From Polytrichum commune (taxonomy: Eukaryota; Streptophyta; Polytrichopsida; Polytrichales; Polytrichaceae): DNA of 64,000 nucleotides. The stretch is from assembly GCA_950295325.1 (NCBI GenBank), contig OX485803.1, positions 1,612,001-1,676,000 of the forward strand, given 5' to 3'. Position 1 is the first letter of the stretch. Each line of letters begins with the position of its first letter. The translations under genes were made by a program, and so were the position numbers. Below the pieces are notes generated by a model. The model was not told the origin of the DNA, ran no database searches, and saw only the letters and a program-made list of their open reading frames with translations. Of the stretch, positions 10,616 through 21,239 are shown piece after piece.

Positions 10616-11061
10616 CAGTCTACCCTCTATAAATGTTAACCCTCGGGAGTGGATCAAAGTTAACATTTATAGAGGTGTTAACAATTAACAATTATAAAAT
10701 TACCTTTTTGAGCAATATACAAATCTTAACATTTATAAATATAAGCAATTGTGAAGAGTCCTTGTGAGAGAATACCATTCATAAAATTGCAAACCCAATC
10801 AAAACTTTATTCAATATCAAGTTTACAAATCACGGGTGAAGTATGAATCAATAATATGGATGTGTAGTTTTTATCATCCATATTATGGTTGTATTTCATT
10901 CGTTAACATTTATAGAGTCAAATTTACAAAGAAGGGAGTACCATTTTGTTAACAGTTAACACGTTTAACATTTATAGTGTGCAATATGTGGGGAGTAGAA
11001 GAAAGTTAACATTTAGAGAGGGTTAACACTTATAGGTGTAACATTTATAGAGGGTGGACTG
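10616..11061. mobile_element. Pogo-type MITE with TA target duplication
   Basis: The element starts CAGTCTACCCTCTATAAATG and its other end read inward is CAGTCCACCCTCTATAAATG, a 23-bp inverted repeat with one mismatch. It is flanked by TA at 10614-10615 and 11062-11063. The motif AACATTTATA(GAG) is iterated through the element in both orientations, near 10654, 10720, 10904, 10968, 11007 and 11038. At 446 bp it codes for nothing. The terminus CAGTC plus TA duplication fits the pogo/Tigger branch of Tc1/mariner. Confidence 0.9.
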
Positions 11062-11118
11062 TAGATATAGAAATGGTGAATGGAGAGTTATCCACTAATG
11101 GCCGAGAGCGAGAATTGA

Positions 11119-11403
11119 AGCTTCGTTTTATCTGCGAGAGATGCGCCAAACTTGGCAACTTTGGAGATGCTCTGGGCTTTAAATAAGACCTCAAAGTCTT
11201 CTCCTGCGTATAGAACTGTTCTAGCTTACATCATACACATATACCCGACACAAGTTGACTCACAATTTGCAGACCCTAGATTGTGGAAGGAATTTAAGCG
11301 TAAAATGAGAGTCACAAAATTTGAAGAAGTTGCATCTTTTGGTTACAATATCTCCACCCAAACTGCCGAGGTGTGGGTGAAGCCGGAGTTGTTGCCGGTT
11401 TAG
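11119..11403 (+). CDS. Exon-like open frame of unknown function
   Basis: The frame is open from 11119 to the TAG at 11401-11403 (94 codons); an internal TTG or ATG could start it. The translation looks protein-like rather than repeat-like, with basic and hydrophobic alternation and segments such as RLWKEFKRKMRV, FEEVASFGYN and AEVWVKPELLPV. No internal simple repeat or MITE terminus explains it. The pogo-type MITE ends only 58 bp upstream. It could be a terminal exon, a processed gene fragment or a captured piece. I do not recognise the family and saw no poly(A) tail or target duplication. Confidence 0.35.
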   Translation, partial: SFVLSARDAPNLATLEMLWALNKTSKSSPAYRTVLAYIIHIYPTQVDSQFADPRLWKEFKRKMRVTKFEEVASFGYNISTQTAEVWVKPELLPV

Positions 11404-11458
11404 TAGAGGTTTCCACAAGATATCCCCGCTACTAGGATTGTGGGTACTACACTAAATA

Positions 11459-11612
11459 TGATGTTTAATGTCACTTGCTATTTGGAATTACGCAACACCA
11501 TAATTGTTTACTGTGCATCTCATTTTTTTTTTCACCACCAAAGGTCGAACTGGTTGTTCGGACATTATAGAAGATGAACATCTCTTACTTGATAAAAAGG
11601 TTGCGTTAATCG
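11459..11612. mobile_element. MITE-200 copy 3 with TTTAGTG-family fragment at its left
   Basis: TTAATGTCACTTGCTATTTG and GAATTACGCAACACCATAA match the left arms of the copies at 8383 and 33079. The centre GGTTGTTCGGACATTATAG is conserved. Immediately left, ACTACACTAAATATGATGTT matches the terminus of the MITE at 28099. The right arm is poorly preserved. Confidence 0.55.
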
Positions 11613-12425
11613 TAAAAAGATATAGGAATGTGTACCTTTGAAGAGTTAGTGAAAGTATACATCATGTTTAGTGTACCACACACTTGCCTTTGACACGATG
11701 GTTTTTTGTGTTGAAGTAGCCATTTGCCAAATGGTCACTTTCACACCAAAGAACCATTGTGTTAGTTGCAGGCGTATGTTTGAACTCACCACCATTACTA
11801 GGATTGAGGGTCAAGGTGATATCAATTTTGACTTCATTTTTTACTTAAAATGGCTAATATGAGTATAGTCAATATAGTAACCGGATTTGACATGTCCAAT
11901 CAAATAGACGTCGTTTGAGTCATGTCGCAATGACTGTGGTCATTTTCACACATTTTATGTAATAAGTATAATAATATATTGTAGATATTTGGATAACGTG
12001 TGGTTCAGGATCCGCATCCTTTTTATTGCTAATTTTGATTACATTACACATATTCCGACAACTTGTGCCGCATGACCCACTTCCCTTATTTTCGTTTTGA
12101 TTTTAGTAAGGTGATTTTCACAATAATTTTTTTATTGTTTAAAAATTATGTGCACAAGAATTAGTCAAATGTACTAATAGGTAGGGCCCAACATGGCATT
12201 CCCAAGATCTAGGGTGCTAATCTAGGAGAAGTGGGTTAAACCCAAGACCTCACGGATTCCCAACCCAGCCCTTAGACTTCAACTCCGCTCACATCACAAT
12301 GTGCACCTAACTAGCACATAATGTAGTTATTTGGCAAAGGAGTTACTCACCTAGTTATTGCGCATAATTATTCCACATACTTATTGTACACAATTTCTAC
12401 ATGGTCACTACATAGAGTTAATGTA
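11613..12425. other. No gene recognised
   Basis: AT-rich. A forward frame at 11671-11862 has no recognisable motif. Confidence 0.4.
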
Positions 12426-12860
12426 TACTTTGTGAATTTTTGTAGGTTGCATATGAATTTTTTATTTTGAAAATAATTTTGTAGACAAATCATAAGTTTC
12501 CAAATCGATGAAATTATTTGGGAATTATTTTCAAGCTATTTAACATGCTTACAAGGATCATTTCTTAAAATAACTTTGGAATTTATTAAGGTTGCATGTG
12601 AATTAATTTTCTTGAGAATAATTATGTCAACTCTTTATAGGTTTTGAATTCCAAGGAGTACTTTCAGATTTTATTTAAAATATTTAACTTGCTTAAAAGT
12701 CTTATTTTTCAAAATACTTTGCAATTTTTTGTAGGTTGCATATGGATTGTTTATTTCTAAAAATGTAGACTTCTTAGCCTTTACCAAATATATATATATA
12801 GGAAAATTTTGAAGATATCTAACATGCTGGTAAGTCTGTTTTAGGCTTTTAGTTCTCATT
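12426..12860. repeat. Three-unit tandem repeat, period about 145 bp
   Basis: The anchor AGGTTGCAT(A/G)TG occurs at 12443, 12589 and 12733 (spacing 146 and 144). Each unit also has (A/G)ATATTTAAC or ATCTAACATGCT-like text and ends near TTTTCAAAATAC or TTCTTAAAATAAC. Units are diverged and the last is shortened, with a (TA)n run near 12791. There is no coding frame. Confidence 0.75.
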
Positions 12861-13290
12861 TCTATCTTAGCCTTTGCAGGTCTGCCATGATCACGGGACT
12901 AGACGACAAGGAGCTTACAAAGTGTCCATATATATGTGCATGAGTGGGCAAATATTTTTATAACTAGGTACCAAGTAGTAGACTCTACCTAACTACTAAT
13001 AAATTCGACTATTTCTTGTTTATTCATTTTTGAAATATTAAATGCTTTACAATGAAATGCACCTTACAAAAAAAATGTGTATAGCTATAGGTTGTACCTT
13101 GAACTCCTTGGACTTTCAAGGTTGAAAGTTGTGGGTATTGAGAACCTCGATAAGCCTTAAAAAGGACGAACAATGGAAGATCAAGCTACCCAAGGCATAA
13201 GAATGAGTCTAGTTCATATTTGAAGAATGGAGCATGCAAATGAGAAGACTATTCAATTCATGTTAGTGTTGGCAAACATAGACTTTATCG
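12861..13290. other. No gene recognised
   Basis: AT-rich sequence without motif, frame or repeat that I could place. Confidence 0.4.
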
Positions 13291-13500
13291 GATAGGGAAT
13301 CATCACATACGAGCATATCTCACATCCATCCAACATAAAGTCTTGGAAATAGAATGCAGTGGAGGTTAATTTTTTAATTATTTGATTTTAAATTGGAATT
13401 GACTTCGAAACCCAAATTAGTCTAGTCCAAGTCATTGATATCAATAGGTCACAAGGTTAGAGGGTCATCTTTTTATGTTGGATGGATGAGAGGTACGCTC

Positions 13501-13534
<34 letters not shown>
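13291..13534 (+). mobile_element. MITE-250 copy 2, ending in (CT)15
   Basis: Left arm: ATAGGGAATCATCACATACG then AGCATATCTCACATCCATCC and AACATAAAGTCTTGG. Right arm: TTATGTTGGATGGATGAGAG then GTACGCTCGTACTCTCTCTC. The arms are inverted copies. The right terminus passes directly into a CT microsatellite of about 15 units. Confidence 0.75.
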
Positions 13535-13536
<2 letters not shown>

Positions 13537-13675
13537 ACATTCTCCTTTTTGTTTTGTTTTTGCTTGTGAGTGCATGAGAGTACACATTTTGACACCAAAA
13601 AGCAAACTCTGCAACATTTTCAATCACAAATTCAAGATTTGTAGGTCAAAAAACTATAGGCGGTCATGAAGATGA

Positions 13676-14031
13676 GGGCCAACACACGAGCCAAGGATTG
13701 TGACCATGTATTTGTGAGGGCCTTTGATTCTCATCCAAAGGTTGTACCATGAGCTACCATGAATTTACAATTATTTGATTTAAGATGGTCTACCGGAATT
13801 TGCGTCAAGCCTACCTCTTGCACAACAAAATCCAACAGACCATACAACAAAAATCATAGTCTGCCATGTAAGAATCCATGTAGACTTTTCATCCATGATA
13901 ATTTTCTTTGGACCATTGGGCCTTCACCTTCTAATGTGAAGTGAACTTGAACGGTCTCAACCTTTCCAACCAACGAGAGATCTTAGAATGCAATGGTCAC
14001 AAGCCTTCAGTCCTGTGTGTGAAAGTGGCCC
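13676..14031 (-). mobile_element. MITE-500 copy D (diverged)
   Basis: Ends GGGCCAACACACGAGCCAAG and, on the right, CCTGTGTGTGAAAGTGGCCC. Internal ATGTAAGAATCCATGTAGAC and TTTTCATCCAT match copies A-C. It is flanked by 28-bp imperfect direct repeats: AAAAACTATAGGCGGTCATG at 13649 and GAAAACTGTAGGAGGTCATG at 14035, each followed by AAG(A/T)TGAGG. These are too long for a normal target duplication. Confidence 0.65.
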
Positions 14032-14796
14032 ATAGAAAACTGTAGGAGGTCATGAAGTTGAGGTCGATGCATGTCTGAATTGTGAACACATTACATCTAA
14101 TAATAGACAATCAAAATGAAATGAAATGAAACTTTCAAAGCCAGACCGTAGGCTCCGTCATTTTGGACTAGCATAGAACGCTCTCCTATATGATTTGAAG
14201 AGACATGAGGTAGGTACTCCATGATGCCTTAAGGTAGAGGGTGCTTAAACCAACACTTTAAGCTTTTGCACATACATATGGCTACATGGTTGATATTAAA
14301 AGAAATAAAGAATGAAAGCATATTAGTCTTTTGTTCTAAACATAGGTATAAAGAAAGAAAACATATTTTTAACCTCAATTAGATATTTGATGAATATTCA
14401 AAGCCAAAATCACTAGTTTCCTTAAACCGATATATAGGCCCCATGTATGACGACCTTGGATATGATGAGGACCCCCACCTTCATTGCCTAGAACCAACAC
14501 AACATAGTTGGGTACTAGACCCAAGTTGGATCAAAGACCAATTAGTACAGTGCGCAGAGCCACATGGCCGCCTCCATGATCCCACCTAGTTCGCTTACAA
14601 AACCATCACCTTGCATCATGGGTACCAACCCCCTTTGTGCTTTGTGGGCCTACCTTCGTGACTTTGTGAATAGAATGGCTAGAATAGGCACTGACAAGCC
14701 ACCCTAAACCCACCTTTCACCAACCCGAAATAGAGTGCAGCCCGTTACCTACCCTACATGAAGGTAGTGGAGGTCGCTTTGAGGTGGCACCACTAA
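14032..14796. other. No gene recognised
   Basis: Moderately GC-richer near 14450-14790 but no long frame or domain was seen. Confidence 0.4.
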
Positions 14797-15212
14797 GGGC
14801 ATCCCCAGGAGAGATAGTAAGCAACCCGCCAAAAATAATGTATTATATGGTGTTTAGGGTGTTTGGGGAGCCCTCCATCTTGGGCGGGGCCGCTCATCTT
14901 GAGTCAGAGCCCACCAAAGCCTAGGCATACCCCCGGTATAATTAGGAAGCAATCAATAAGACAACGACACCTATTATCTGACATGGGATAAAGTAGGATA
15001 TCGGAGTATCTGATATTAAAGTAATCTCTTGGCGGGCCGCCATATGAACCATTTATGGCGTTGGAAGGCCTTTACTATACCCGGGCCGCTTCTAAATTAT
15101 GCCGGACCGGACATTGGTGGGGATCAATTTATGCCGGTACCGCCACCTAAGAACCCGGGATGCCCCATTTTTGGCGTTGGCATGCCCTATGGCGAGGCTG
15201 CTGGGGACGCCC
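14797..15212. mobile_element. PIF/Harbinger-like (Tourist-type) MITE
   Basis: The left end GGGCATCCCCAGGAG and the right end read inward, GGGCGTCCCCAGCAG, form a 15-bp inverted repeat with two mismatches. TAA directly abuts both ends (14794-14796 and 15213-15215), the 3-bp TWA duplication typical of PIF/Harbinger. At 416 bp it is non-autonomous, and the frame at 15029-15295 runs past its boundary and is not a gene. Confidence 0.8.
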
Positions 15213-15588
15213 TAATGACACCTAAAAACGTCACTTTATGGGGCCATACACTCCTACACCATGGGGAACGCTTCAAGGTAGTAGAGTGTTGGTGATTGGG
15301 AGGCATTTATAAGTGTTGATTTAGGGTAGGGTGTTGATTTTAGCACCCTTATATATGTTATGTAACATGAATATTGGGTGGCTGAAATTGCCAAGGGATG
15401 CCAACTGTGAAGATGCGGCTTCTGAATTATGGAAGAACTTGGAGTTAATCATGAAGTAGAAACACTTAAATAACAACTTGTGTTAGTAAGTCGTACAGCA
15501 CCTTGATTTGCATGCAAAACTGTTCCATGCATGTTCAGTAAGTACCCACTTTGTACACGGTTGAGCAAGTTAAAGAAGTAAGGATTAC
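15213..15588. other. No gene recognised
   Basis: Unique-looking spacer between two MITEs. Confidence 0.4.
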
Positions 15589-16087
15589 GGGCCACTTCAC
15601 ACACGAGACTGAGAGCCCGTGACCATTACACTTCAAGCACTCTCGTTGGTGGAAAAGGCGCGGCCGGTCCAAGTTCGCTTCGCACTACGCTTGAGGGACC
15701 AACAAAGTATGTGAATGCAAGATGGATGGAAAGTCTACATGGATTCTTACATGGCATCGAATGGATCATGTTTCATGGTCACTTGAACTATTTTCATAAA
15801 CCACCTCTCGGAGGTAGGCCTAACACTAAATCGGGAGACCATGGCACTCCAAACACTCACAACCATTGATTTATTCTATTTTATTGTGTGTGAGGACTCG
15901 CATGAATAGACATTCATTGAAATAGCATTTTGTTGAGGGTCCGACCACATATGACTTCACACTACACTTGAGGGCCCGTGACCGCACTACATGATTTTGG
16001 AGGTGTGTTGGGATAGCCTTTGGACACTTTCTTTTGGGCTCTCACAATTTCATGGTCACGGCTCTTGGGTCATGTGTGAAGTGACCC
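15589..16087 (+). mobile_element. MITE-500 copy B
   Basis: The ends GGGCCACTTCACACACGAGA and, inward from the right, GGGTCACTTCACACATGACC are followed by AGAGCC(C)GTGACCAT in both arms. At 499 bp its full length matches copy C and, inverted, copy A. TAAGGA is found just outside both ends (near 15579 and at 16088), but its left copy is separated from the element by a few bases, so the true duplication length is uncertain. Confidence 0.85.
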
Positions 16088-16583
16088 TAAGGAGCTTGCC
16101 AAGAGGATAACAACTAGGTGGTGGCACCCTCTTGGAGTTGGTCAGGAGATAAGTTGTCGTTATAAACTCATCTTCTACGAGTATCTTGGTTCAATGTTCG
16201 CAAGAGTTCAATTAATCCAAATTGGAGCTTTGATATAACAAGCTTTGAAACTTATATAATCTCATGCGGTTCACATCCTGCTTGATTCGAAGAGCCCGTT
16301 TGGAAACTCTTGCCAACGTTTTTGCAACATACAATCGACCATCAAATGTCTAGTGGTCTTCATGCATGACAAGTGTCACTACAAGCATATGAATGTTGGG
16401 TAGTTGCCTTGTATTATTAGAATATTGTCTTCCATCACTTAATATTTTGAAAATCTACCATTATGGTAGAGTCGTATATTTCTCTCACTAACACATGACA
16501 ATTACTTAGGACTCATATGTTGGTAGGGTGTCATGTTATATGACTTGCTTGTAGGTTTTGAAGGTTTTGAAGGTCCCAAGTAC
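16088..16583. other. No gene recognised
   Basis: No supported feature. Confidence 0.4.
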
Positions 16584-17146
16584 ACTAATTATGGTAAGTA
16601 ATATGGGCACCAATACTGAGGAATTTACACTAGCAACATTGGGGATAATGATATTATGGGTGCACATTATTTACCAACCCACAATATATAACATCGGAGG
16701 TTCGAGAAACAAATGATAATGTTTTTATTAAAGATTGTTCATTCTCCACATACCTCCCAAAACAAAAGGAAACAAGGAAAAAAAGGAACAATCTTATAAA
16801 TCTTCTTGGGCTCTATCTATAGACACCAATGTTGCCTCTTAACTCTTAGCCATTCAGTTGCATATACCTTCAAGAAACATTTGCATGTCAATATTTGATG
16901 TTTTATCCATCAATTCTTGGACTTTGGAAATGAGTGTATGCTCTTTGGAATTTTGGATTTTGCATCTCAATTGCTTTCAATTGATGCCTTACCCACCAAT
17001 AGACGTGAGATAACGAGAACCTAGTGAGTGCAACTAGCATTGTGCGCTATTTTCCTACTAGTGGTGTATACTATGGCCCACACTCTATGAATGTGAAGTG
17101 TAAGTTGCATTGTACATATGCCCACAATTTTTCCGATAATTAGTGC
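16584..17146 (+). mobile_element. MITE-560 copy 2
   Basis: The left terminus ACTAATTATGGTAAGTAATA and the right terminus read inward, CACTAATTATCGGAAAAATT, form the inverted ends. It aligns in the same orientation with 4054-4616 over its length. Confidence 0.7.
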
Positions 17147-18599
17147 AGTGGAAGACAACTATGCCTTCCTTTTTGTAAGCTCAACCTATAGAGGAGAGGG
17201 GGAAGTGGGGGAGGGGGAATATGTGCTAATAACATTGGTTGCAACTATAGATAAGGATGTTGTTTCTTTTGTCAAAGGATAGGTGCAAGAAATAGTTGGT
17301 AGATGTTTTGTTGATGGTGGTTATTAATTTTTAACACTTAATTAAGGAGGAGTATTGTAATTATTTTGTATTTATAAAAAATCATATTTTGAATGGTTTC
17401 ATAATCTCTTGCCATAAGATTTATGATTCATTTGAGAATACAACCTTGAAAACAATTTTAACCATGGGAATTGCGTGGTCTTACCACTAAATTTCTCGTC
17501 CACTAGAGTGTTATAAGAGTCTAAAAATATAAAGATTGAATCAATCTCTTTCATGGATCATAAAACCAAGCAATGTCAGAAAACCATAACATGCCAAATG
17601 TAATATCTAGTGAGATATAATATTTAAAATCATAAACTTGCAAACTTTCAAATTTCATAAATATAAAATTTAACAAACAAAGTGCACGTCTAGATAATAG
17701 TTGAATTGAGGTCATAGGCAAATTGAGGTCCGGAACTATAGTTGGATTGAGGGGTTGCCATGTTTGAGCCATCTTAAATTAAATTAGGGGTTCTAAGTCC
17801 TTGGAATCTTATTTAGGCACAAGAACATTTCCTCCCCACCCTTGCACTAACTCTAGCTAGGGGCCGGAAACCACCCCATTCTGTCTCTATGAGAGCTCTT
17901 CATCCACGCTTTGTTGCATTGACGGTCTAGCCAAATGTTGGGCAATTGCAAGACCATAGATGTACATTTGCATTGCTTTGTGACATGCATTGATGGGTCC
18001 CAATGGGATGGGCTCTATAGATAGTGGGTTGGGCAGTTTGTAGAGGATGGGATGGGCTACATAAGTGGGGACGGGTTGGGCAGAATATATGTGGTGGCAG
18101 GGCAATCAAGGGTGGATGTCTCGATGTCAACACATTGTTGGCATGCTATATCAAGCATATATGAGCCTAACCCCAACTAGGGATGTCATTACAAGTATGC
18201 TCTGATTAACTATTTCAAGGGGTGTTGAAATCCAATTGAACCCCTTGCAAATAAATTCAATATAAAAGACTTTGTCTTATGAAACTTACATTCCACACAA
18301 AACATTGTATGCATTGTGTAACTTTAAAGAGTAAATGACTTTAGCAATGCATAAACCTGGTTTATTGTGGCCCATACTATTGACCATCAAGCCACATGAA
18401 TTGTCTTGCAATCACTAGGTGACAACTAGAGAGGGTGTAACATGACACTTGGTCTTACATGACAAGTCAAGAAGGCCACTCTAATCAACCAGTTTTTCAA
18501 TCCACACTAATTTAATTGTTTAGTGCATGTTAAACTTCATAGAGGTAAGACCGTGTGATTTGCATAAGTAAGCTTAGTGTAAGGTATGCGATTCTTAAA
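17147..18599. other. No gene; weak MITE-200 debris
   Basis: Short minus frames at 17551-18133 show no domain. ATTGTATGCATTGTGTAACT near 18304 resembles a MITE-200 arm, but the other arm is not convincing. Confidence 0.4.
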
Positions 18600-18766
18600 T
18601 GGTTAGTGCTTCCAACTAGCCCACTTCTCTTGGGATATGACACACATGATTAGTACGAGATGACTTAGCAAAATTCAAATCGAGGTTATAACTACTCTCC
18701 TCATCATTTATGAAACTCATGTGAATATCTTATTCATTATGAAAGCGAAGATTCTCGTGCTCAGTG
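18600..18766 (+). repeat. R-200 copy 3, left part, interrupted by a MITE
   Basis: TGGGATATGACACACATGAT, then AAATTCAAATCGAGG, TATCTTATTCATTATGAAAG and GATTCTCGTGCTCA follow the R-200 order. The repeat resumes at 19191 with GTGGCTATATAGTCCCAC and a C run (19210-19221), as in the uninterrupted copy at 22.6-22.8 kb (GGTCATGTAGTC, then a C run). Confidence 0.65.
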
Positions 18767-19190
18767 AGGGTGAGCTTCCATGTAGGCCGCTCGCCCACCA
18801 GATTCTAGTGTGAATAAGGACAAACTTGCCCAAATGTAGAGGGAATTGGTGGAGTAGGGTTTGTGTGTGCCAACTAGCTACTCCATCTTCTCAAATCCGG
18901 CCCCACCTACTAACCTCCTCCTCCCCGTTACAAAGGGTGGAGTTCTAGACTAACATTTGTTCTCTTGAGTCTTCAATTGGGTCTTGATCCTTTGGTCACC
19001 GGCACTTGTAGGTTTAATATTCTTCAATGGATGCATGGAAGTCTAGCGGCATGTGTTCATGGCCCTCCACTTTCTAGCAGACCGCCATAATGTGGTTTGA
19101 TGGCGCCTTGTGCTTAACTACATGCGAACACCTCCAACCCACTATTATCTATAATGCAGTGGGCAAGCGGCCTACATGGAAACTCACCCT
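18767..19190. mobile_element. MITE with 30-bp inverted repeat, inserted in R-200
   Basis: Left AGGGTGAGCTTCCATGTAGG continues CCGCTCGCCCAC. The right end read inward, AGGGTGAGTTTCCATGTAGG, continues CCGCTTGCCCAC: 30 bp or more with two mismatches. Length is 424 bp and GC is higher than the surroundings. The insertion splits an R-200 repeat, which dates it after that repeat. No other copy was found in the window. Confidence 0.85.
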
Positions 19191-19221
19191 AAGTGGCTAT
19201 ATAGTCCCACCCCCCCCCCCC

Positions 19222-20175
19222 TCCCGCCCCATTTATGTTGACTGTTGAATCTAAAATGGTTAACATATGTTGAGCGGATACTCCAATCTCTTTAAACCAC
19301 AGCTATTTAGGGGATTGATTCTTGAAGCCGCAACTAACCACAAACCACTCAAATATACGTGTTTGATTAAGAAAAAGTAACCAAATTATGCACATCTAGC
19401 TTAGCATATGAGGAATGTCTTGCAACCAGCTTCACCCACAGTTTCAATTTCCTGACATGGGGGGTGGCGGTGGCTCATTGCTTCTTGAACACTTGTGAGA
19501 AGCCGAATGGGAGGTAGTTACTTGAGTGGAGTTATGTATAAGAAACGGCAAGGCTGTTGCAACTCAATGGCAAGGCTGAAAGGAGATGGCTCGGGATTCG
19601 TGGCGTCTACACAAACTCATCGTTTAGCAAGGTCAAGATCGCAACGATTCATTTTGTGGTTTGAAAACAACCATTTTCCGATCATTTGGTCATGGAAAAG
19701 TTATCAAAAGACTCCGAATCAGGCTAGTGGGCTCAAAGTCAGAATGAATCGGTCCTCAACCTTGTCGAGAAGAAGTCTATGGGCGATGAAAGCAGTTTCT
19801 GGCTTCTGGTGAGGCCACGTTGCCTGTACTTTCTCGACCGTCGGATTTGACCGATGTAACCCTCCTCCCCTGATCTCCTCCGTTCCTGCCACCACTCATC
19901 CACTGTAGGTGACTTGGTGTTACTAGAGCCCCTCCATCCACAATAGACGAGTTTACAAAGACGCCACAAACCCCAACCTCAAAGAAGACGACAATAGGTC
20001 ACCGGCTAAGTACTTGTGACAATCAACTTGGAATGGGCAACTTTTGTGCTCTTTTTAAAAGTTTTAAAAATGAGAAACATACCTAATACGATTTCCAACA
20101 AACAGATGGGTGAATAGTTTCCAAAAGCTGATTAAGAATATCTCCCATATTTCTAAACATAAAACCGCACACAAG
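19222..20175. other. No gene; possible old repeat shared with 62.3 kb
   Basis: CCTCAACCTTGT, TTACTAGAGCCC, GTTTACAAAGACGCC occur in this order at 19753-19960. A matching order is seen at 62360-62440 (CCTCAACCTTGT, TTACTAGAGCCC, GTTTACATAGACACC). The 105-codon frame at 19495-19812 has no recognisable domain. Confidence 0.4.
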
Positions 20176-20330
20176 GTGACCCTTCCACTTTCACTTTACA
20201 CTAAGCTTGAAGGCCCATCAATTACAATATCGAATTTCTACATCCGAGATACTGCCTTTGGAAGAATTTGGAGCACCCTTAGAATTTTCATGGTCACAGG
20301 TCTTGGTCGGTGTGTAATGCTGCCGTAAAT
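20176..20330 (+). mobile_element. MITE-500 fragment E
   Basis: TTTACACTAAGCTTGAAGGC then GAATTTTCATGGTCACAGGT and TCTTGGTCGGTGTGTAATG follow the order of the last third of copy B. Strongly diverged and incomplete. Confidence 0.5.
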
Positions 20331-21239
20331 TGTTCGGCTAGCCTTACGTTATCAATACTCCACGGTGACCAAATTTTCCTAGTTAGGGCTATTTTTACCA
20401 CATACGGTAACTTATCACTAAGTAAAACCACGTACAATGGTGGATGAGTGAGGTTAAGTTAGTTTTACTCCCACGGGGAAAACGGGGCCCATGATAAGCA
20501 TGCGAGCCTACACTTTTCCAGTCACAAAGTTATTAGTGCGAAGTTGGAGGTGTTTCTGCAGCCACTGTCGCTGTGACCTGGAAGGAAACAACTACTAAAA
20601 TATCACACCACAAGTATCACAAATAGTGTATCAAAATGGGCACAAAGGTCAACGGGCGAGATGCACCCACTTGGTGCTGCCAGCCTCAAACTGAATCTCC
20701 ACCGTTGGATCGTCGGGACTTTCCCCAAATGCATGACGGCATCTCCGTAGATTTGAAGTATTCCATATTGCATTATTTGTAACTCTCGATCAGCCTCCGT
20801 GTTCGCGTTGGGTAGTAATAACTTAAGGCGCATCATGCATGCTAACTTTTTCCCCACAAAAACGTATGAATCACCCCTACTTTAAAAAAATTATTCCCAC
20901 TTAAAGTATTCTCGCCCCCGAAAGGCTAATGTGGTTCACAGTGGAGGTGAGGTGAGTTTCAAGGGTTTTGGGGTCCCATTATTGTGCTTAAAATACTTGT
21001 GAAGCGACAGTTGGGTTATTTTTGTAAAAGCGGTTGGGTGTTATTCCACACGACTCACTCTCCGATGCCACCTTTGTGATTGATTGGTGGATAATCAAAC
21101 CCCCACTTACAGTAAGTTGCGACTCACTCACAGTTTTTAGCCTTTTCTTGTGGTGTTTATCATTGTCCTCCATAATTACGAATCTCAACTAGTATGTGGC
21201 CTAGGCGAGATTCTTAATTAGAGAATATACAGCCGACTA
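20331..21239. other. No gene recognised
   Basis: Short minus frames (20603-20857, 20988-21188) carry no recognised motif. Confidence 0.4.

Noticed and set aside
9921..10688. Several frames of 62-72 codons on both strands
   Set aside because: They fall in MITE-500 copy A or the pogo-type MITE and are not conserved in copies B and C.
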